This document shows positions 20,171 through 32,960 of a DNA stretch of 64,000 nt, in pieces. Origin of the DNA: Pseudopyrenochaeta lycopersici (Eukaryota; Ascomycota; Dothideomycetes; Pleosporales; Pseudopyrenochaetaceae); contig NHZP01000111.1 of NCBI GenBank assembly GCA_003313425.1, forward strand, positions 1 to 64,000, given 5' to 3'. A model generated the notes under the pieces. It ran no database searches. It saw only the letters and a list, made by a program, of their open reading frames with translations, and was not told the DNA's origin. Position numbers and translations under genes: made by a program. Every line of letters starts with the position of its first letter. Positions within the stretch are counted from its first letter, which is position 1.

Positions 20171-21261
20171 ACATGTCTCCTATCTAAATGACCTCAGACG
20201 AAAGCGGGTGCAGTTCAGCTCCACAATTGTGTTCTTGGTATGCTAACTTGTGACTCGTGTAATAGGCCACCAGGTGCTTGACGATCCAATGCAGACCCGT
20301 CCAGATCCATCGCGGGTGACGGCATGTGAGCCGCGCTATAACATCCCCAGGTACGCTAACGGCATGCACCGAAGGGTCCCCAATTGTCCTGACCAGACAC
20401 TCGGGTTATTCTAGCTTCTCCTGATGTTTGGTAGCAAGGATTCCTCAATCCTTGCTCTGCGGTACGGACAGAGACCCTAAAAGCAAGCATGGAAGTTCTT
20501 CGTTCAAGATCGAGTTGTGTGCCGTGTGATTCGGCGGCGTTCCTCAAGATATCATCATAGCACAGTATGCAACCCTTTGTAGCCATCTCTTCCAATTCAA
20601 AGTCATGCATTCGCGGTCAAATTACGGATCAACCAGCTTCAACAAACAATCAATCCAGAGAATGCGAAATCCTTCGCGCATCATCAATCTCAATCTCGTG
20701 TATGTACCTGACAGGGGAGAGCAACCTCAACGATGTTTCACCAGATTAGATCCCGCCCCAAATGCAAGTCATGACTTAGGCTTAACCTTATAAGAATTAA
20801 AGCTCATAGTTGTTCTAGAGTAAATATACTATAAGGAGGAGATCCAATGTTTTAGTATCTAGAATCCAGGTGTATGCTTTACAATCAGCGAATGGCAGCG
20901 TATCACCCTGTTACAACGAGTAATAACACCATTGTCTGAACCTTATTTCAGCTCAAGAGTCCTGTCAACTCAGCATCCTATCCCCTAAATAAACCTTCTA
21001 GTTTAGTATTTCTAGGTCTTCAAATAGAGCAATCTAGTGCAGTCGCTTCCAAATCCTCAACTATTAGTCCTTCCATGTTTCCTTTTGTGCAGTAACATCT
21101 TTGTAGTTATACTAACCTAATTTTTTACCTATATTGTAATTATTATAAGCTATAAGTATCAAGACGACCCTTCTTTCAGCATCCCCAACGGACGTGTTGG
21201 ACGGCACGATGCCGATTCTCCTCTATCTGATCGTATCCTTGAACCCCAAAGCGATACAATC
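20171..21261. other. No supported gene
   Basis: A minus-strand open frame at 20356-20610 (MHDFELEEMATKGCILCYDD) has no family I recognise and no supporting splice or start context. The rest (20800-21150) is AT-rich. Confidence 0.35.
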
Positions 21262-23034
21262 TCACTGGCCAACAGATCCATACCATGCCAGGCCCATAAC
21301 AGCGCCGGACACAATCGCCATCGCTGGTGGGACCTTGAACCAGGCAGTCTCCGCATAGGTGACCGTAGCGACAACAACCCACCAGGGTTCCTTGCCAAGA
21401 CTTGTCCCATCGCTACTCTCCGGTGTTAAGTACCCGATCTCCCAAAGCCGATACACAGCCGTGAAGACGAGTCCAACGGCTGTGGCATTGATACCGCTGA
21501 GCACACTAACGACCCATGCCTTTGCCCGCAGTGCTTGCCAGATGGACTGCACTCCGACTGCGAGGACAATGCCTGGGAAGAAGATGCCTAGGTAACCCAG
21601 CAATGCGCCGAGGAGTGTAGGGTGACCCGTACCCGCGAGTGCCAGCGCGCCTAGGTAGACTGCGAAATTGAAGTTTGGCCCAGGGAAAGCTTGAACTATA
21701 GCAAGGCCGAGGAGGAAGTCACGAGGCGAAACCCAGCCTGGGTCAACAACGTATGAACGAAGAAGGGGGATAACAACCGGCCCACCGCCGAAGATAATAG
21801 TGCCAGCAAGGTACATGTTCGAAAAGAGATCGAAAGAGCGGGGCCTATTAGATAGCACACCCCGGAGAACCATGATGATTACGAACGATACTTTGCAAGG
21901 TTAGAATGCGCTTGAAGAGCGGGAGTGGTAACGCACTCAGGAAGCCTACAATGAGCGAGGTGCCCAGCTTGACAGATATGTTGTGCGTCTTCGTATCTGC
22001 AACAGGAGCTGCTTCTGCGCTTCCCGTGCCTTCACGCGCTGAACTGTTCGCAAAAGAATCCTGTCCAGTAGGATCTTGTTCAGTCGAGGTGTGCCCTTCC
22101 GAGCCCTCAGCCTGCGGCTTTTGCTGAGTGAGCTTTGCTGGAGTAGCATGCGCATGTTCCTTAGGCGGTATGCTCTGAGATGTATGGACTCTTTCGGCAT
22201 CTCCTCCTTCGTTTCTCGCACGCCTTCTGTTCGCTTCCCATTTCGCTCGCATCCTGCCAACCATCTGCTGCAGCCACACGTCCCATATAACAGTAGCTAC
22301 TCCGCCAATCAATATCAGAATGGGGAAGTACCAGAGCGCGTTGTAGCACAGGCCTGCGCAAGCGCCCATGATAACCAGGATCCTTGTGAGACGATCTTTG
22401 ATGGCTTTCTCCGCCAGCTGCATGCCATTAGCTATTTCCCTACCAATAGATAATTGCACGCCCTTACTTGGACAGCGGCCAATGCGACGATCCCAACAGT
22501 ACTCGCATTTAGCCCGCTTAGCAGGGCGTACACAGCAGGCGGCAACCGGTCAGGCATCTGTTGAACGCCCAGTGACAGACCATACATTCCAATTGCGCCA
22601 GGTAAGCTCCAAAGAACAAAAGTGAAGATAGCTCCAATAACGCCTGCACGAATCATTGCAATGCAGAATACCATCTTTGTAGAACCTGGTCCAGGGAGTG
22701 CTTGGCATATTCCAAAAAGTTCTTGATACTGCAGTCGCATTAGAAAATGTTCCGCTAACAGGCTACGCCGTTGACATAAGCACCATTATTTACTCACGGT
22801 CTGTTCGTCAATCCATTTGCTTCCACCACCGAATCCAACACCTTCCACGAACCTGCGATGGAGGATTTGGAAATGTACAGGTGGTCCGCCAAACGCTGTG
22901 AAGCCTAGATCCCAAGTCCTTACGAACATCTCCGCAAGTCGCCATCTCAGCCTTTCTGTGTTGGCTTGGAAGGAGTTGTTGCGTTGGGAACGCGTATGAG
23001 CGCGATAAGAACTGATAATCGCGGAAAGCGACAT
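21262..23034 (-). CDS. Chromate ion transporter (CHR family), one frame break
   Basis: Membrane transporter expected to move chromate/sulfate-like oxyanions across the plasma membrane. Exon 1 (23034-22798) starts MSLSAIISSYRAH and carries the N-domain motif FTAFGGPPVHFQ. Exon 2 (22728-22468) has QALPGPGSTKM and SLPGAIGMYGLSLG. Exon 3 starts at 22417. Introns are 22729-22797 (69 nt, GTGAGT) and 22418-22467 (50 nt, GTAAGG). After a long charged loop, the second domain has IIFGGGPVVIPLL and QAFPGPNFNF, the expected duplicated CHR signatures. Near 21875-21882 one extra base breaks the frame between KRILTLQS and MVLRGVLSN. Everything else looks functional, at about 550 residues. Either a young pseudogene or an indel error. 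Confidence 0.85.
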
Positions 23035-24287
23035 CGTCAGTAGATCCAGTAGATAACCACTCTCTGAGGCGCTATGTGAGGCTTGATGTTGAAAGCGGGT
23101 TGAAGACGGAATTGAAGAGGATATGCGCCGTGTCTCATCCAATTAGCATTGAGCAGTGACGTTGCCCTAAAGCGGAGCTCCTTTCCAATCAGCTGGCCCA
23201 CGTGCGCGTACCCTTTGCCCTTTCTGTGCGGTGCTTGACAGTGCCAAGGCATGGCGCTCGCGTTGACAAAGTGGCTAGGGAAACGGTCAAAGAATTTGAG
23301 GCAAGATTGACGAGCGAAGCGAGGCTTGCTAATCAGCACATCTTTTGAGGGCCTGAGCTTCCTCCATTGCTATGCACATGATGTTCTCTAGCACTGAGAT
23401 TTCTGGCACATAAACGCACACAGTTTATCAGAAGTTTCAATGCTTATATTTCCAAAGATAGAGACTGATTGTGGGATGCAGAAGTTCGCGAATGAGAAGG
23501 TTGCTCGCAGCGGTGCGCGCAGCAACATGATAACACAGACAGCAACGTAACGAAAAGCCGTTATTATTATAATAATAATAACGCATAGTAATGCATTGAC
23601 CCTAATAACGTTCTAGCCAGACGTTTCCTTCCTGAGGGACTTTTAGGCACCATTTCTCCGGCAATGTGTACTTTGTTGAGCCTGCAATAATTAATTAGAT
23701 CTCTTCAGCAGGTAATTAGCTAAGTTAGTTACTATCACAGATGTGTAACGAAGAAACTAGATTATTCCTTAGTGAATACATAAGTCCTAATATATTGAGT
23801 TAGATCGAATTGATTGATGTACAACTTTTAGATTTAGAAGCACGAGTGATGAGTTTAGAGGCTACAGTCGTGATCCTTAGCATCTATTGCGCCATTCCTC
23901 AAATTTCGCTTTTGCTACATACTTAAGCAGCAATCTGTAGCCTATGCGTCTCCTAATTGCCATGGCATCAATCATTTACCTTGTCCGTCATTCTGAATCA
24001 CAACACAACCTTTCTAAAAACTTTTCCGGGACTGCTACCGCAAAGCCCTACCGATCTGCTACCGTTTCTGCAAGGTGTTAGAATCTCAACTTTACTTTCG
24101 CTCTGAATAGTAAGAATGTGGTTTTTTAGAGTGCGCATAGCAAATGCATACCTAGAATTGATATAATAAAAACAATAATACTTAGGTATGTTCAAGAGAT
24201 AGTTAGAAGGCGAAGCGTATCAAGGCTGACGTATTATTCCAATACTCTATAGGCTACCTTCTTTTGTGACTACTTCAATCTAAACCC
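23035..24287. other. No supported gene (shared flank of transporter and GH3 gene)
   Basis: Upstream region of the transporter and downstream region of the GH3 gene. A short TTATTATTATAATAATAATAA palindromic microsatellite lies at about 23560-23580. I see nothing else definable. Confidence 0.4.
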
Positions 24288-26859
24288 TCAAGCATCAAAG
24301 TCGAAGGGTGCAGCAATTTCGACCCCTTTCGTGGCAAGTATGTGCGCGCTGGAGACGCCCACGGAAACAACGTACTTGCCTGAGTTGACAGACCACTTGC
24401 CTTTTGACTCATTGAAATAAGCAAAGCTTTCATAATCCAAAGAGATAGAAACAGTCTGTTTTGTCCCTGGAGCCAAATGAACCTTTGCATAGCCCTTGAG
24501 CTCCTTCACTGGCCTGTCGACCGCACCTTGGCTGCTCTGACCAACGTACACTTGAATGGTCTCACTTCCTTCGCGCGCGCCGGTATTGGTGATATCTGCG
24601 GTGACCAACAAACTTTGACCTTTCTTGAAAGAGGTTGATGAAATTGACACGTTATTGACGTTGAAGGTTGTATAGGAAAGGCCAAATCCGAAGGGGAAAA
24701 GAACAGTCTCTGGCTTGCGATCGTAATGGCGATATCCGATGTAGATACCTTCCTTGTATTCTACTCGGTCGGCCTTGAGATCACCCGGGAAATTCTCCCA
24801 TGCCGGTGAGTTCGAAAGTTATTTGGGGAACGTGACAGGCAACTTTCCACCCGGGTACGCCGAACCAAAGATAATGTCGGCAATAGTATATCCAGCTTCT
24901 TGTCCCGGAAACCACACTTGTAGAATAGCTGACACATCATTTATCCACGGCATAGAGATTGGAGAACCAGTGGAGTTTATAACGGCCGTGTTGGGATTTA
25001 CTGCTGCAACGGCAGTAATTATCTGGTTGAAAGAGCCATTGCGCGGAAGATCCATATCGTCCCGATCGCATCCCTCTGTCTCCCAAGCCTGAGTGTTTCC
25101 AACAAATATAACTGCCACATCAGATGATTTGGCGACGTTGATGGCCCCTTGAAGGAGATCTGCTTCCATGAGATGCCGCTCCATAAGACCGAAGTTGAAA
25201 CCGAGACAATTTGACATGAACGACACTTCATTGTCTGGATCGGCGACGGTTGAGGCTTCCAGGCGGATCTGATAAGGCTGACCTGCCACAAAATCAAACC
25301 GCTTCTGCTCTTCCACTGCTACTCCTAGCAAGATCGCGTAAACGTCAGCTGACTCCCCTTCAACGTTGTAGACAAGTTCATCGTTGATATAGACCTTGGT
25401 ATTCCCGATAGTTGCCAAGCTGATGTAATGTTTCCCGGACACTGACGGAGTATAAGTACCCGCCAAAACCACGCGGGCCATACCAGTTGACTCCCGTGAC
25501 CGGAAACTTGAGCTCGGGTGGTTTGTTGTGGGTCCAGCCTCTCCATTCTCATTGAATGACTGGAATGAGAAACCAGGCTTGCCTTCAAGATCGACCACTC
25601 CTTCAGAACAAGGAGGAAGGTTCCTCAGTATGTGAGCTCCTTCAGCATAACTCAACTGTACCTTATTACCAACTGCTTCCTCGAACGCCTCGTAAGCCGT
25701 AATGTCATGATGCGGGTTCACTGCAGCCGAGCCGCCACCCTGACTAAGACATTGTTTCGCTAAGCCAATCATGGCTATGGAGCCAATATTTTCTGTGTTT
25801 AGTGGAAGCGTGTTGTTCTTGTTCTTCAGTAGCACTGCGCCTTCCCCACCGGCTTTTCGGATCAGCGCTCGATGTTCGGGAAGATCTTCCGCGCGCTCGG
25901 GAGGAACGGTCGGATGATCAAACCCCCCGCTTCGCTGGAGAAATTTCAAATTCTCAAAGACACGCGCATCTAGCGTCTCCATGGAAACTTCGTTGTTGTC
26001 GCGGGCTCTTTGGATGTTCTCAGAGGTGCGCCAACTAGCCGGACCGGGCATCTCGAGGTCGAGGCCAGCATTGAGAGCCACGGCTAGCGAATTAGTGCCA
26101 CCCCAATCGCCCTTTACCTGACCATCATATCCCCATTGGTTGCGGAGAATATCTGTCAACAGATACTTGTTAGAGTCCGCATGCGTGCCGTTGACGACAT
26201 TGTAGCTTGTCATGATAGACCACGGCTGAGAGGCCTTGATTGCAATTTCGAAGGGTTTCAGGTAGATCTCGCGAAGAGCGCGCTCGCTCACACGAGCATC
26301 TATGCTGGATCGGTTGCTTTCTTGTTCATTGGCAGCGAAGTGCTTTATTGTGGCCCCGATTCCTTCGCCCTGGACCCCCTTGATATAGTCTGATGCTAGG
26401 CGTCCGGCAAGTAACGGATCTTCGGAAAAGGATTCAAAGTTGCGACCACCGATCGGATGGCGATGAGGGCAAACAGTGGGGCCGAGTCTAATATATTGAC
26501 ACAGATCAGTTCAGCGCCCTTAAAAACGGCAGCAGGAGCGAATGCACTCACAGAACCCGGGCGCCTTTTGTTTTCGTCTCTTGGGCTAGTGCCCTACCTA
26601 TTTCCCCTGCAAGTTGATTGTTGAAAGAAGTGGCAAGGGAAACACCCGCTGGGAAACATGCGCTTTTGACACCATTGTTGAAATTCTCGCCACGAGCGCC
26701 GTTCGGCCCATCCGTAAGCTTCATACGAGGTATACCAAGTCTTTCAATACCAGCTGTCTCCCAAAATGAAGAGCCTGCAAGTAACAGAACTTTTTCTTCA
26801 AATGTCATCCGCTTAATGAGACCTTCAAGGTAGGTCTGGATGCCATGATCGGAGCCCAT
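24288..26859 (-). pseudogene. GH3 beta-glucosidase with PA14 domain, one in-frame stop
   Basis: Would hydrolyse terminal beta-glucosides. No signal peptide is visible, as in the intracellular GH3 clade. Exon 1 (26859-26552) starts MGSDHGIQTYLEGLIKRMTF and has GSSFWETAGIERLGIPRMK. A 64-nt intron (26488-26551, GTGAGT...TTAG) is followed by exon 2. It contains GPTVCPHRHPIGGRNFESF, KHFAANEQESNRSS and the nucleophile segment GQVKGDWGGTNS (Asp present), a PA14 insert (YTPSVSGKHYISL), the GH3-C domain and a fibronectin III-like C-terminus. The total is 836 codons. A TAA at 24819-24821 interrupts the frame right after LPVTFPK, and the same frame continues coherently to FDFDA. A single C-to-T change (CAA to TAA) would explain it. 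Confidence 0.88.
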
Positions 26860-28153
26860 CTTTGCAAGGAGATCAAAAAAAGGGGTGGCACTTAAGACAA
26901 ATAGATTGAATTTACGTTGATAGAATAATAGAATTCATACAGATTGGGCGGCACTATAAGTATTTATGGCCTAATGTCATCTAAAGTTCTGTAGGGTAAA
27001 TAAGCGTTGACACTAGTGTTAGCGGGAGGACTGTTGTGGTAATCCGAAGCCCACACATCCGAAGGCTTGACCTAGAAAGAGTTGGTAAGCTACTGACTCC
27101 GCTACTATTACTTAATCCCGCTAGCTATCCCTAACTCAGCTCCTTATCCTTGACGCACATCTGATTGAATATATCTTAAGGCTTCGACTTGGAAAGAGTT
27201 GATAAGCAACTAACCCCGCTTCCATTACTTGATCCTGCTAGCTATCCCAACTCGGCTCCTTATCCTTAACTTAGCTCCTCAACTTAGCTCTTTAACTCAG
27301 CTCTCTACCCTTGGCTCGGCTCCTAGTCCCGAAAATACCGAATATGTAGTAAGGCCTCGCTTAGACTTCCTAGATGTCTCAGTGATAGAGTCTGAATGCG
27401 CTATGATAGCTGGACGCGTCAAGGATTCATCTCGCCGTAGACCATATGTGTCGCTGTTTGACACATCTCTTTCCGAGTCTCTCGAGGCGGATAGCGAGGA
27501 CACATTGCTAGAGACTTTACGTGCCGCGATGTCGAAATGGGATTTCTATAGTGCCGACTATCCATCTCTTCACGAAACAATCAACACTCGTCTGTTGATA
27601 GTGCTTATATTAGGTATCATAATATGAAGTATATACGTCTTTATCACAAATGACTCTAGTGTATCAGGTGCGAATAGTTCCTCGGGGTGGACAAGGACAG
27701 AGAGGCGGCGTTCCGGCAGACGATGGCGGAATGGCTCGAGTCGCACATGCCGGGTGCGAGACTAGTCGGACACAAGGGAGCACGCACGGGGGACTTGCTT
27801 AGATGAGATTCAAATGACAGGATTGCTTCGGCGGGCATTAGTAGGCAGTATCCAGGCCACTGTAAATCGAAACGCTGAGGCGGTAGCAGCTAGAAAAGGG
27901 TGGCGTGTTTCCCGTATCTGAGTCCACCGTGCGGGAGGATTGCGTGGGCGTTGATTGTCTACAGTTATACGCACACACAATTGATTAACGCCCGGCGGCT
28001 GAGCCGAAAGGGCTACTATCACTGCTCTACTAACCGCTGCCGCATGCTCCGCTTGGCTCACGCGTGCTGGTACTCAATCAACAATTTCTCGGTACGTAGG
28101 GGCGGACTTTATATAGTATAATAACTAGATAGGCAAACACCTGATACCCATGC
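26860..28153. other. No confident gene; degenerate direct repeat and one unassigned ORF
   Basis: The stretch 27063-27150 is repeated imperfectly at 27180-27265 (AAAGAGTTG...CTAGCTATCC...CTCCTTATCC). The open frame 27229-27627 begins inside the second copy and its product (DVSVIESECAMIAGRVKDSS) is unfamiliar, so I do not call it a gene. A short coding-like piece at about 27720-27805 (MAEWLESHMPGARLVG) is also unassigned. Confidence 0.35.
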
Positions 28154-29349
28154 TTACACAGAACAAGTTAGTTGTGTCGTTTTTAGCATGCTGCTTTTGT
28201 CCTCCCTTAGGGCAGTATGAGCCTTAGGAAGCACCACAACGGTATGGATATTTACCTCCCCGCCTTCAACGGTATCCATATGCCTACGGCGCCCATCAAT
28301 GGAGCTCAACATGTGACTCCCATTTGTGCTGTACTTTAGAGTTGAGTAATTATGCGAACTACGCGTCCTGCTAGAAAACGTAGGAAGTCCCAACTTTCGC
28401 AAAGCATGCCCAAACAGCGATTTTAGCGGTGGTATACAAACCGCAGCTATGCCAAGCTGCTCCTCAATTTTGCACCACATATTAATGTGGACTATGTCGC
28501 GAAGTGTGTCCCCTGTAATGGCGAAGTCTCTCATGTAGGTAGTTTTAATGATTGCTGCAGCGCAAGCAACAAGGCCAAGAGCCATAAGAAACGCAATCAC
28601 AATGCGTTCGAAGAGGGTCCGTCGGAGCCTGCGAAGGAAGGCAATCGGCATAAGAGAAAGTGTGAGGTCCAACACGATGTTGGTGACTAAACAAGATGTG
28701 AGCTGGCGCATATATTTGATGGTTTTCGTAGAGCGACCTACTGGAGAATACATATCCAAGCGTGTGCATCTGCGCAGGCGTCCAGCATTTAGCGCCTGGA
28801 ACAAGTTCCCACATTGCGCGAAGAGGGAAGCATTCAGTGAATTGTGCGATGAATGTGCTGGCCACTGAAAGTACCTGAACGATGATCAAGGCCCAAAGAG
28901 TCCATCGCCACGCCTTTACATCCCAGATTCGGAGAAGGGTACACGCTACTGACACTCTCACTAAACCAACACCAACAACCCAGATGGAATAGAGGCCGAA
29001 GAGATAGTGGAGTGCTGCAGCTTGCTCTTTACTGGTGAGATAAGCATTGTGTCTTCCCATTCCCTGCGTGCAAGCCGCGATTTGTAACGCGTATCCAGTA
29101 ATTGATATTGCCTAGAAGAACTGTTCAGCAATTATTCTTTATATTCATATTCTTAGAATTTAGCTATGCGCTGCTTACCGTTGCGAGAGAGATTGTGTAG
29201 TCGTCCCACCATAGTTTAGGTACAGGGCGGAGGCGCGCATACATACGGGCGACGTAGAGCACAACTACCACCATCTGAAGGATTCCGCAAGGAATTAGGA
29301 GCTGCGTTGCAATACTATCATCCGGACCTAGAGGGGCCCCACTAGCCAT
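28154..29349 (-). CDS. Pth11-like integral membrane protein (rhodopsin domain), 357 aa, three exons
   Basis: Seven-helix membrane protein of the large fungal rhodopsin-domain/Pth11-like family, often seen as orphan receptors. The CDS is joined from 29349-29179, 29111-28742 and 28686-28154, exactly 358 codons with the stop. Introns are 67 nt (GTAAGC...TAG) and 55 nt (GTAGGT...TAG). Start ATG at 29349 (MASGAPLGPDD). Family landmarks: KLWWDDYTISLA, VPGAKCWTPAQ, NIVLDLTLSLMPIAFLRRL, TTYMRDFAITGDTL and a W-C-K-I-E-E-Q-x-G segment (MWCKIEEQLGI). No CFEM domain precedes it. The cytoplasmic tail is Ser-rich. The gene appears intact. Confidence 0.85.
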
Positions 29350-32300
29350 GGCTGGTTGCAAAGATTCCCTTGAATGGTTCAGAGACCAAATATGCGGATA
29401 TAGGGAAGAGAGGCAAGCAGATAGTCGAAACTACAACTCGACACGGAACCGCAAGGACAGCGTAGTGGAAGTCAGCTCTTGATAAAGATACCTTCATTTA
29501 TCTGTTATCTGTTCGTCTTATATCCTCTCCTTCCGCCATCGGTTTAGTTGCCAAGGCAATTTTTTGACGGAGTGGAAGTGACTCTTTGAAGGAGAGACGC
29601 CACTGGGACGGGCACGCAAATGCGGTAGAGGCACCGGTTGGCGGGAAGCACAGGACTGTAGGATTCAAAATCTAAGTTTATGTCTAAAGCGAGGACAACT
29701 CCAGCCACGGTCTTGGAAGAGCGGGGTTACACGAGCTACAAAGCCAAGGCTGCCTGCTGCAATCATATTCAAACTCTGTGATGACTCGCCAAAAATACAC
29801 TCCATCTCAGGAGTATTCTGTTTGGATGGGATAGACCTAGCGGGAGCACGGGTGGGGTGATTCGGCAAGCAATAGTGAATGTGATAATATATCATGTATA
29901 TTGAGTTGTGTCCTAGACCAGGACTAATATACATGTTGGAAGGGATTGATTAGTCAATGCTTCATTCCACGTGACAGCGCAAATTTACGGATTCGCAGCG
30001 TTCAATGGATGGGAGACTTTGCCCATGTTCTACCAACACCCCTCGAGGAATAAGCTCCTATCTTGGTACTACATTCGACAACTGCTGACGATGGTCCACT
30101 CCAGCCCGTTCCACCAATACGCACGGTTCTCATTCCTTGCCCAAAAAGCGGTGCGGCATGTTCCATGCTGGCAGTTGACTCGCTGACTTGTAAAGGCACC
30201 TTGGAAGCTCAAGACGCAGCTTAAAATACAATGCTCAGGCGGGAAGCTGCTATAGCAGGCTCGCAAAAGCAATCCTGTGAGGTTTCTAATTTGCTTGCTT
30301 CTCCTGATGCCACTTTGGCGTTTTTGCTTCAGGAACTGTACAGTTTGTGCAACAGACGTTGTTCGTTTAACGCCATCAATGCCTTTTGTCGCAGCCCTAA
30401 AAGTTTAATTGTCTATCCCGAAGCGGGTGGCATTTTAGATGGCGTTAGAATGCACGACATCTAGTAAACAATAGTTTATTAAAAATACAGGCTATCCAGT
30501 ATGCCATTTTGTTTTTCCCAGCTAAGGGCTCATGCTTAAGCCGTGGCTGATTGCTGACCGTTCGGAACGTTAACTTGTGGCACCCGGCTCTATCCGGGTC
30601 TGCTACAACGCCATATCATGTGTCAGCGCTATTTGTAGGGCTCCTGAATCAACCGATGGCATTGTTATAAGGTGTGCGGCATTTTTTGATATAATTTGAG
30701 TCCCCAAACCAGCTTTAATGAACAGTAACATCCGCAGGACGGCTCGATGAAAGATGCTTAATTAACAGATGCTTGGAAGTCCGTACCAATGTAGGTTCCC
30801 ATCCCACTGGGATCGTAGCACTGTAGCGGGAGTTGCTATTGTGCTCAGTGTTCCAGGTCCTGTATACGGGATGTTCCCAGACATCTCAGAGCCCGTGGAT
30901 GCAAATATTCAAACCAAAAGAATTGCTCTGGGCGTCTTTGGAGACGCCAGGACTGCGGCTGAGAGTCATTGCGAAATCAAACACTGTCTGCACTTGCCAC
31001 TCAGCCTATTCAGTTCGGCAAACATGACGACCGGAATGTGCCGGGGTTGGCAATGTTGTGCTCTCTACTTGACCGTTCCGCTCATAGGATGTGAAGAAGT
31101 GCGGGATATTCTGCACATGGATTCCAAATCTGCCATTGCAACTCTGCTTGGAGGTCAGCCACAGCCATCGAGCGGTGCGCATCAGCTTGCGGAATCTATG
31201 GGTCCAAAATGTGCGCTCAGTGATTGTTGCAGGACGCGAAAATGCACAGAACGAGCGGCTTGGGAACAGCATAGCCGCCGCCGGCTTATATGAAAAGAAA
31301 ATAGCGCTGGCATAGCTGACGCAGAACAACACCTACGGTAAAGACAGCACCCCTTCCGTGCCTAATCAACATACCCAAGCCCGCAAGCCTCACCGCCGCC
31401 ATCCCCAAGCTTGGGCTGGATGGACGTGATCCCTGTTTAACGGGACTTCGCGGGCTCCAGCATGCCGTTGTTGGCCATCGCATCGGCGCCCATCGTTCGT
31501 TTATTCTTTGTTGCAGACGCAACTTCTGCGAAGCATTGTCTTTATCTTGCTTACCCCTACTGAACATCTAGTCTATGCAGCACCACAGTCCCTCCAACTT
31601 CTCCAGACTCCTACAATTTTTTCGAAAATGCCGTTACGAGAAGCATGTCTGAATTTTCTTTCGAAGGGTACAACTTCACTGCTACCTGTAACAATAGGAC
31701 ACTTAAAGGTATTAGCGTTGATCTAACCAAGTGTATTGCGAATGACTATGGTGTTGACAGGTCTAGAAAGTACGGTGATATCTGATCGGAGAGACCGAAA
31801 TTTTAGACTTTCGGTGAGACCGAGAATATCGGATTGACCGTCGGCCAGTCCGAAGAGCTGAAGTTGAGACCGCAGATATAAAGACTAGGCTGCGCTCTAA
31901 AGAAAGAGAGGTAGATCACTCACAAAAATAGAGATAATTAAAAGTCTATTGAGAATTGCCACACATGTGACACGTATTTGAGTACCCAAAATCAACATAT
32001 GGCAACAAGGTATATTTATCAGGGTCAGGTATTCTGCAAATCAAGGTCTGCTAGATCCCGTTAGCTGATTAAAAAATATAGTGGGGACGCCTTCCAAACA
32101 TATAGATTTTGTTCTTTGAACAGCGATACGCTACACTTGACATGCATATATCCAGACGTTACATCCTTAACAAAGAGACTACAATCAATCCTGGTAAGCA
32201 GTTACAGTAATATATGCCCGTCAGCTTTTCTACTGGAGATGTAGCTTTTCCTAAGGACGTAACTAGATTATGTGATTGGATCTCTTGGAGATGATACGGG

Positions 32301-32482
32301 TATATTCGAGATTGGTGATTCTTTACGCTGTTCCCCATGTAGAAGCAGGACTTAGTAAATACTGGTCTTATTCGAACGAGACTATGCAGTCGCAATGCCG
32401 TCAATTTGCTTCATTAGCATGTAACGCTAAAACAGAAGGCTTGTTTAATGTAATAACTTAACAGGGTATCTATTTCACATGT
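29350..32482. other. No supported gene over about 3 kb
   Basis: Several open frames of 60-174 codons occur (for example 30769-31293 plus, and 31006-31567 minus in two overlapping frames), but none shows a recognisable family, consistent splice sites or composition. The stretch 31752-31965 begins TGTTGACAGG and ends TTGCCACACA and has an LTR-like look, without a target duplication. Confidence 0.35.
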
Positions 32483-32960
32483 ACGTGAGTTGTGTCCAGT
32501 CTCTCTGCATTTTCTGCAGCGTGCTAGAGCCTGGCGACTAGGCCCAGATTGCTCTCCACTTTGCTGCCGTTCATACTCCATCCGCCTCTCAACCTCCTTT
32601 TGAGCGAGTAATTCCTCTCCTCATCCCTTTTTCAAGACTCCATACTTCAAAATAGACTTCCTCTTCCGCTCCTTACGCTCTGTTGCTGCTTTATTAGCTC
32701 GCTCAAGGCTAGCAATTTGATCGCGTATCAGCTCAGCTGAGAGCATTGTAACCGAACCTCCTTTCCTAGGCTGGTTAATTGCCGCGATGATTGAGGCAGG
32801 TAACGAGCTTCTATGCTGCTGAACGCGATCAGGTATAAGAGTTGACTGAGCTTCAAGCTCGCGGGTGTTGCTAGGTGTTCTAGCTACCCAGAGCGCATCT
32901 GGCAGTTAGCTGGCGGTATTGGTGTACGCAGCTGTACATCCAGATTTGATAGAACAGCTT
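32483..32960 (-). pseudogene. Zinc-knuckle pogo/Fot transposase C-terminal relic
   Basis: Minus-strand reading from about 32960 gives TRELEAQSTLIPDRVQQ, then ELIRDQIASLERANKAATER, a basic stretch, one TGA in frame, KEVERRMEYERQQ and finally a CCHC zinc knuckle (CRKCRETGHNSRTC, C-x2-C-x4-H-x4-C) near 32485-32530. This architecture is the tail of a Fot-type transposase. A homologous tail lies at 56870-57125. HTH and DDE parts are missing. Confidence 0.7.

Noticed and set aside
20356..20610. 84-codon minus-strand frame
   Set aside because: No family recognised and no supporting context.
27229..27627. 132-codon open frame
   Set aside because: Starts within a degenerate repeat, uses an AT-rich hydrophobic end and shows no known family.
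30769..31293. 174-codon open frame
   Set aside because: No recognisable domain, an overlapping equally long frame on the other strand, and odd composition.
31752..31965. Possible solo LTR (TGTTGACAGG...TTGCCACACA)
   Set aside because: No target duplication could be found at any plausible end, and no second copy is in the window.
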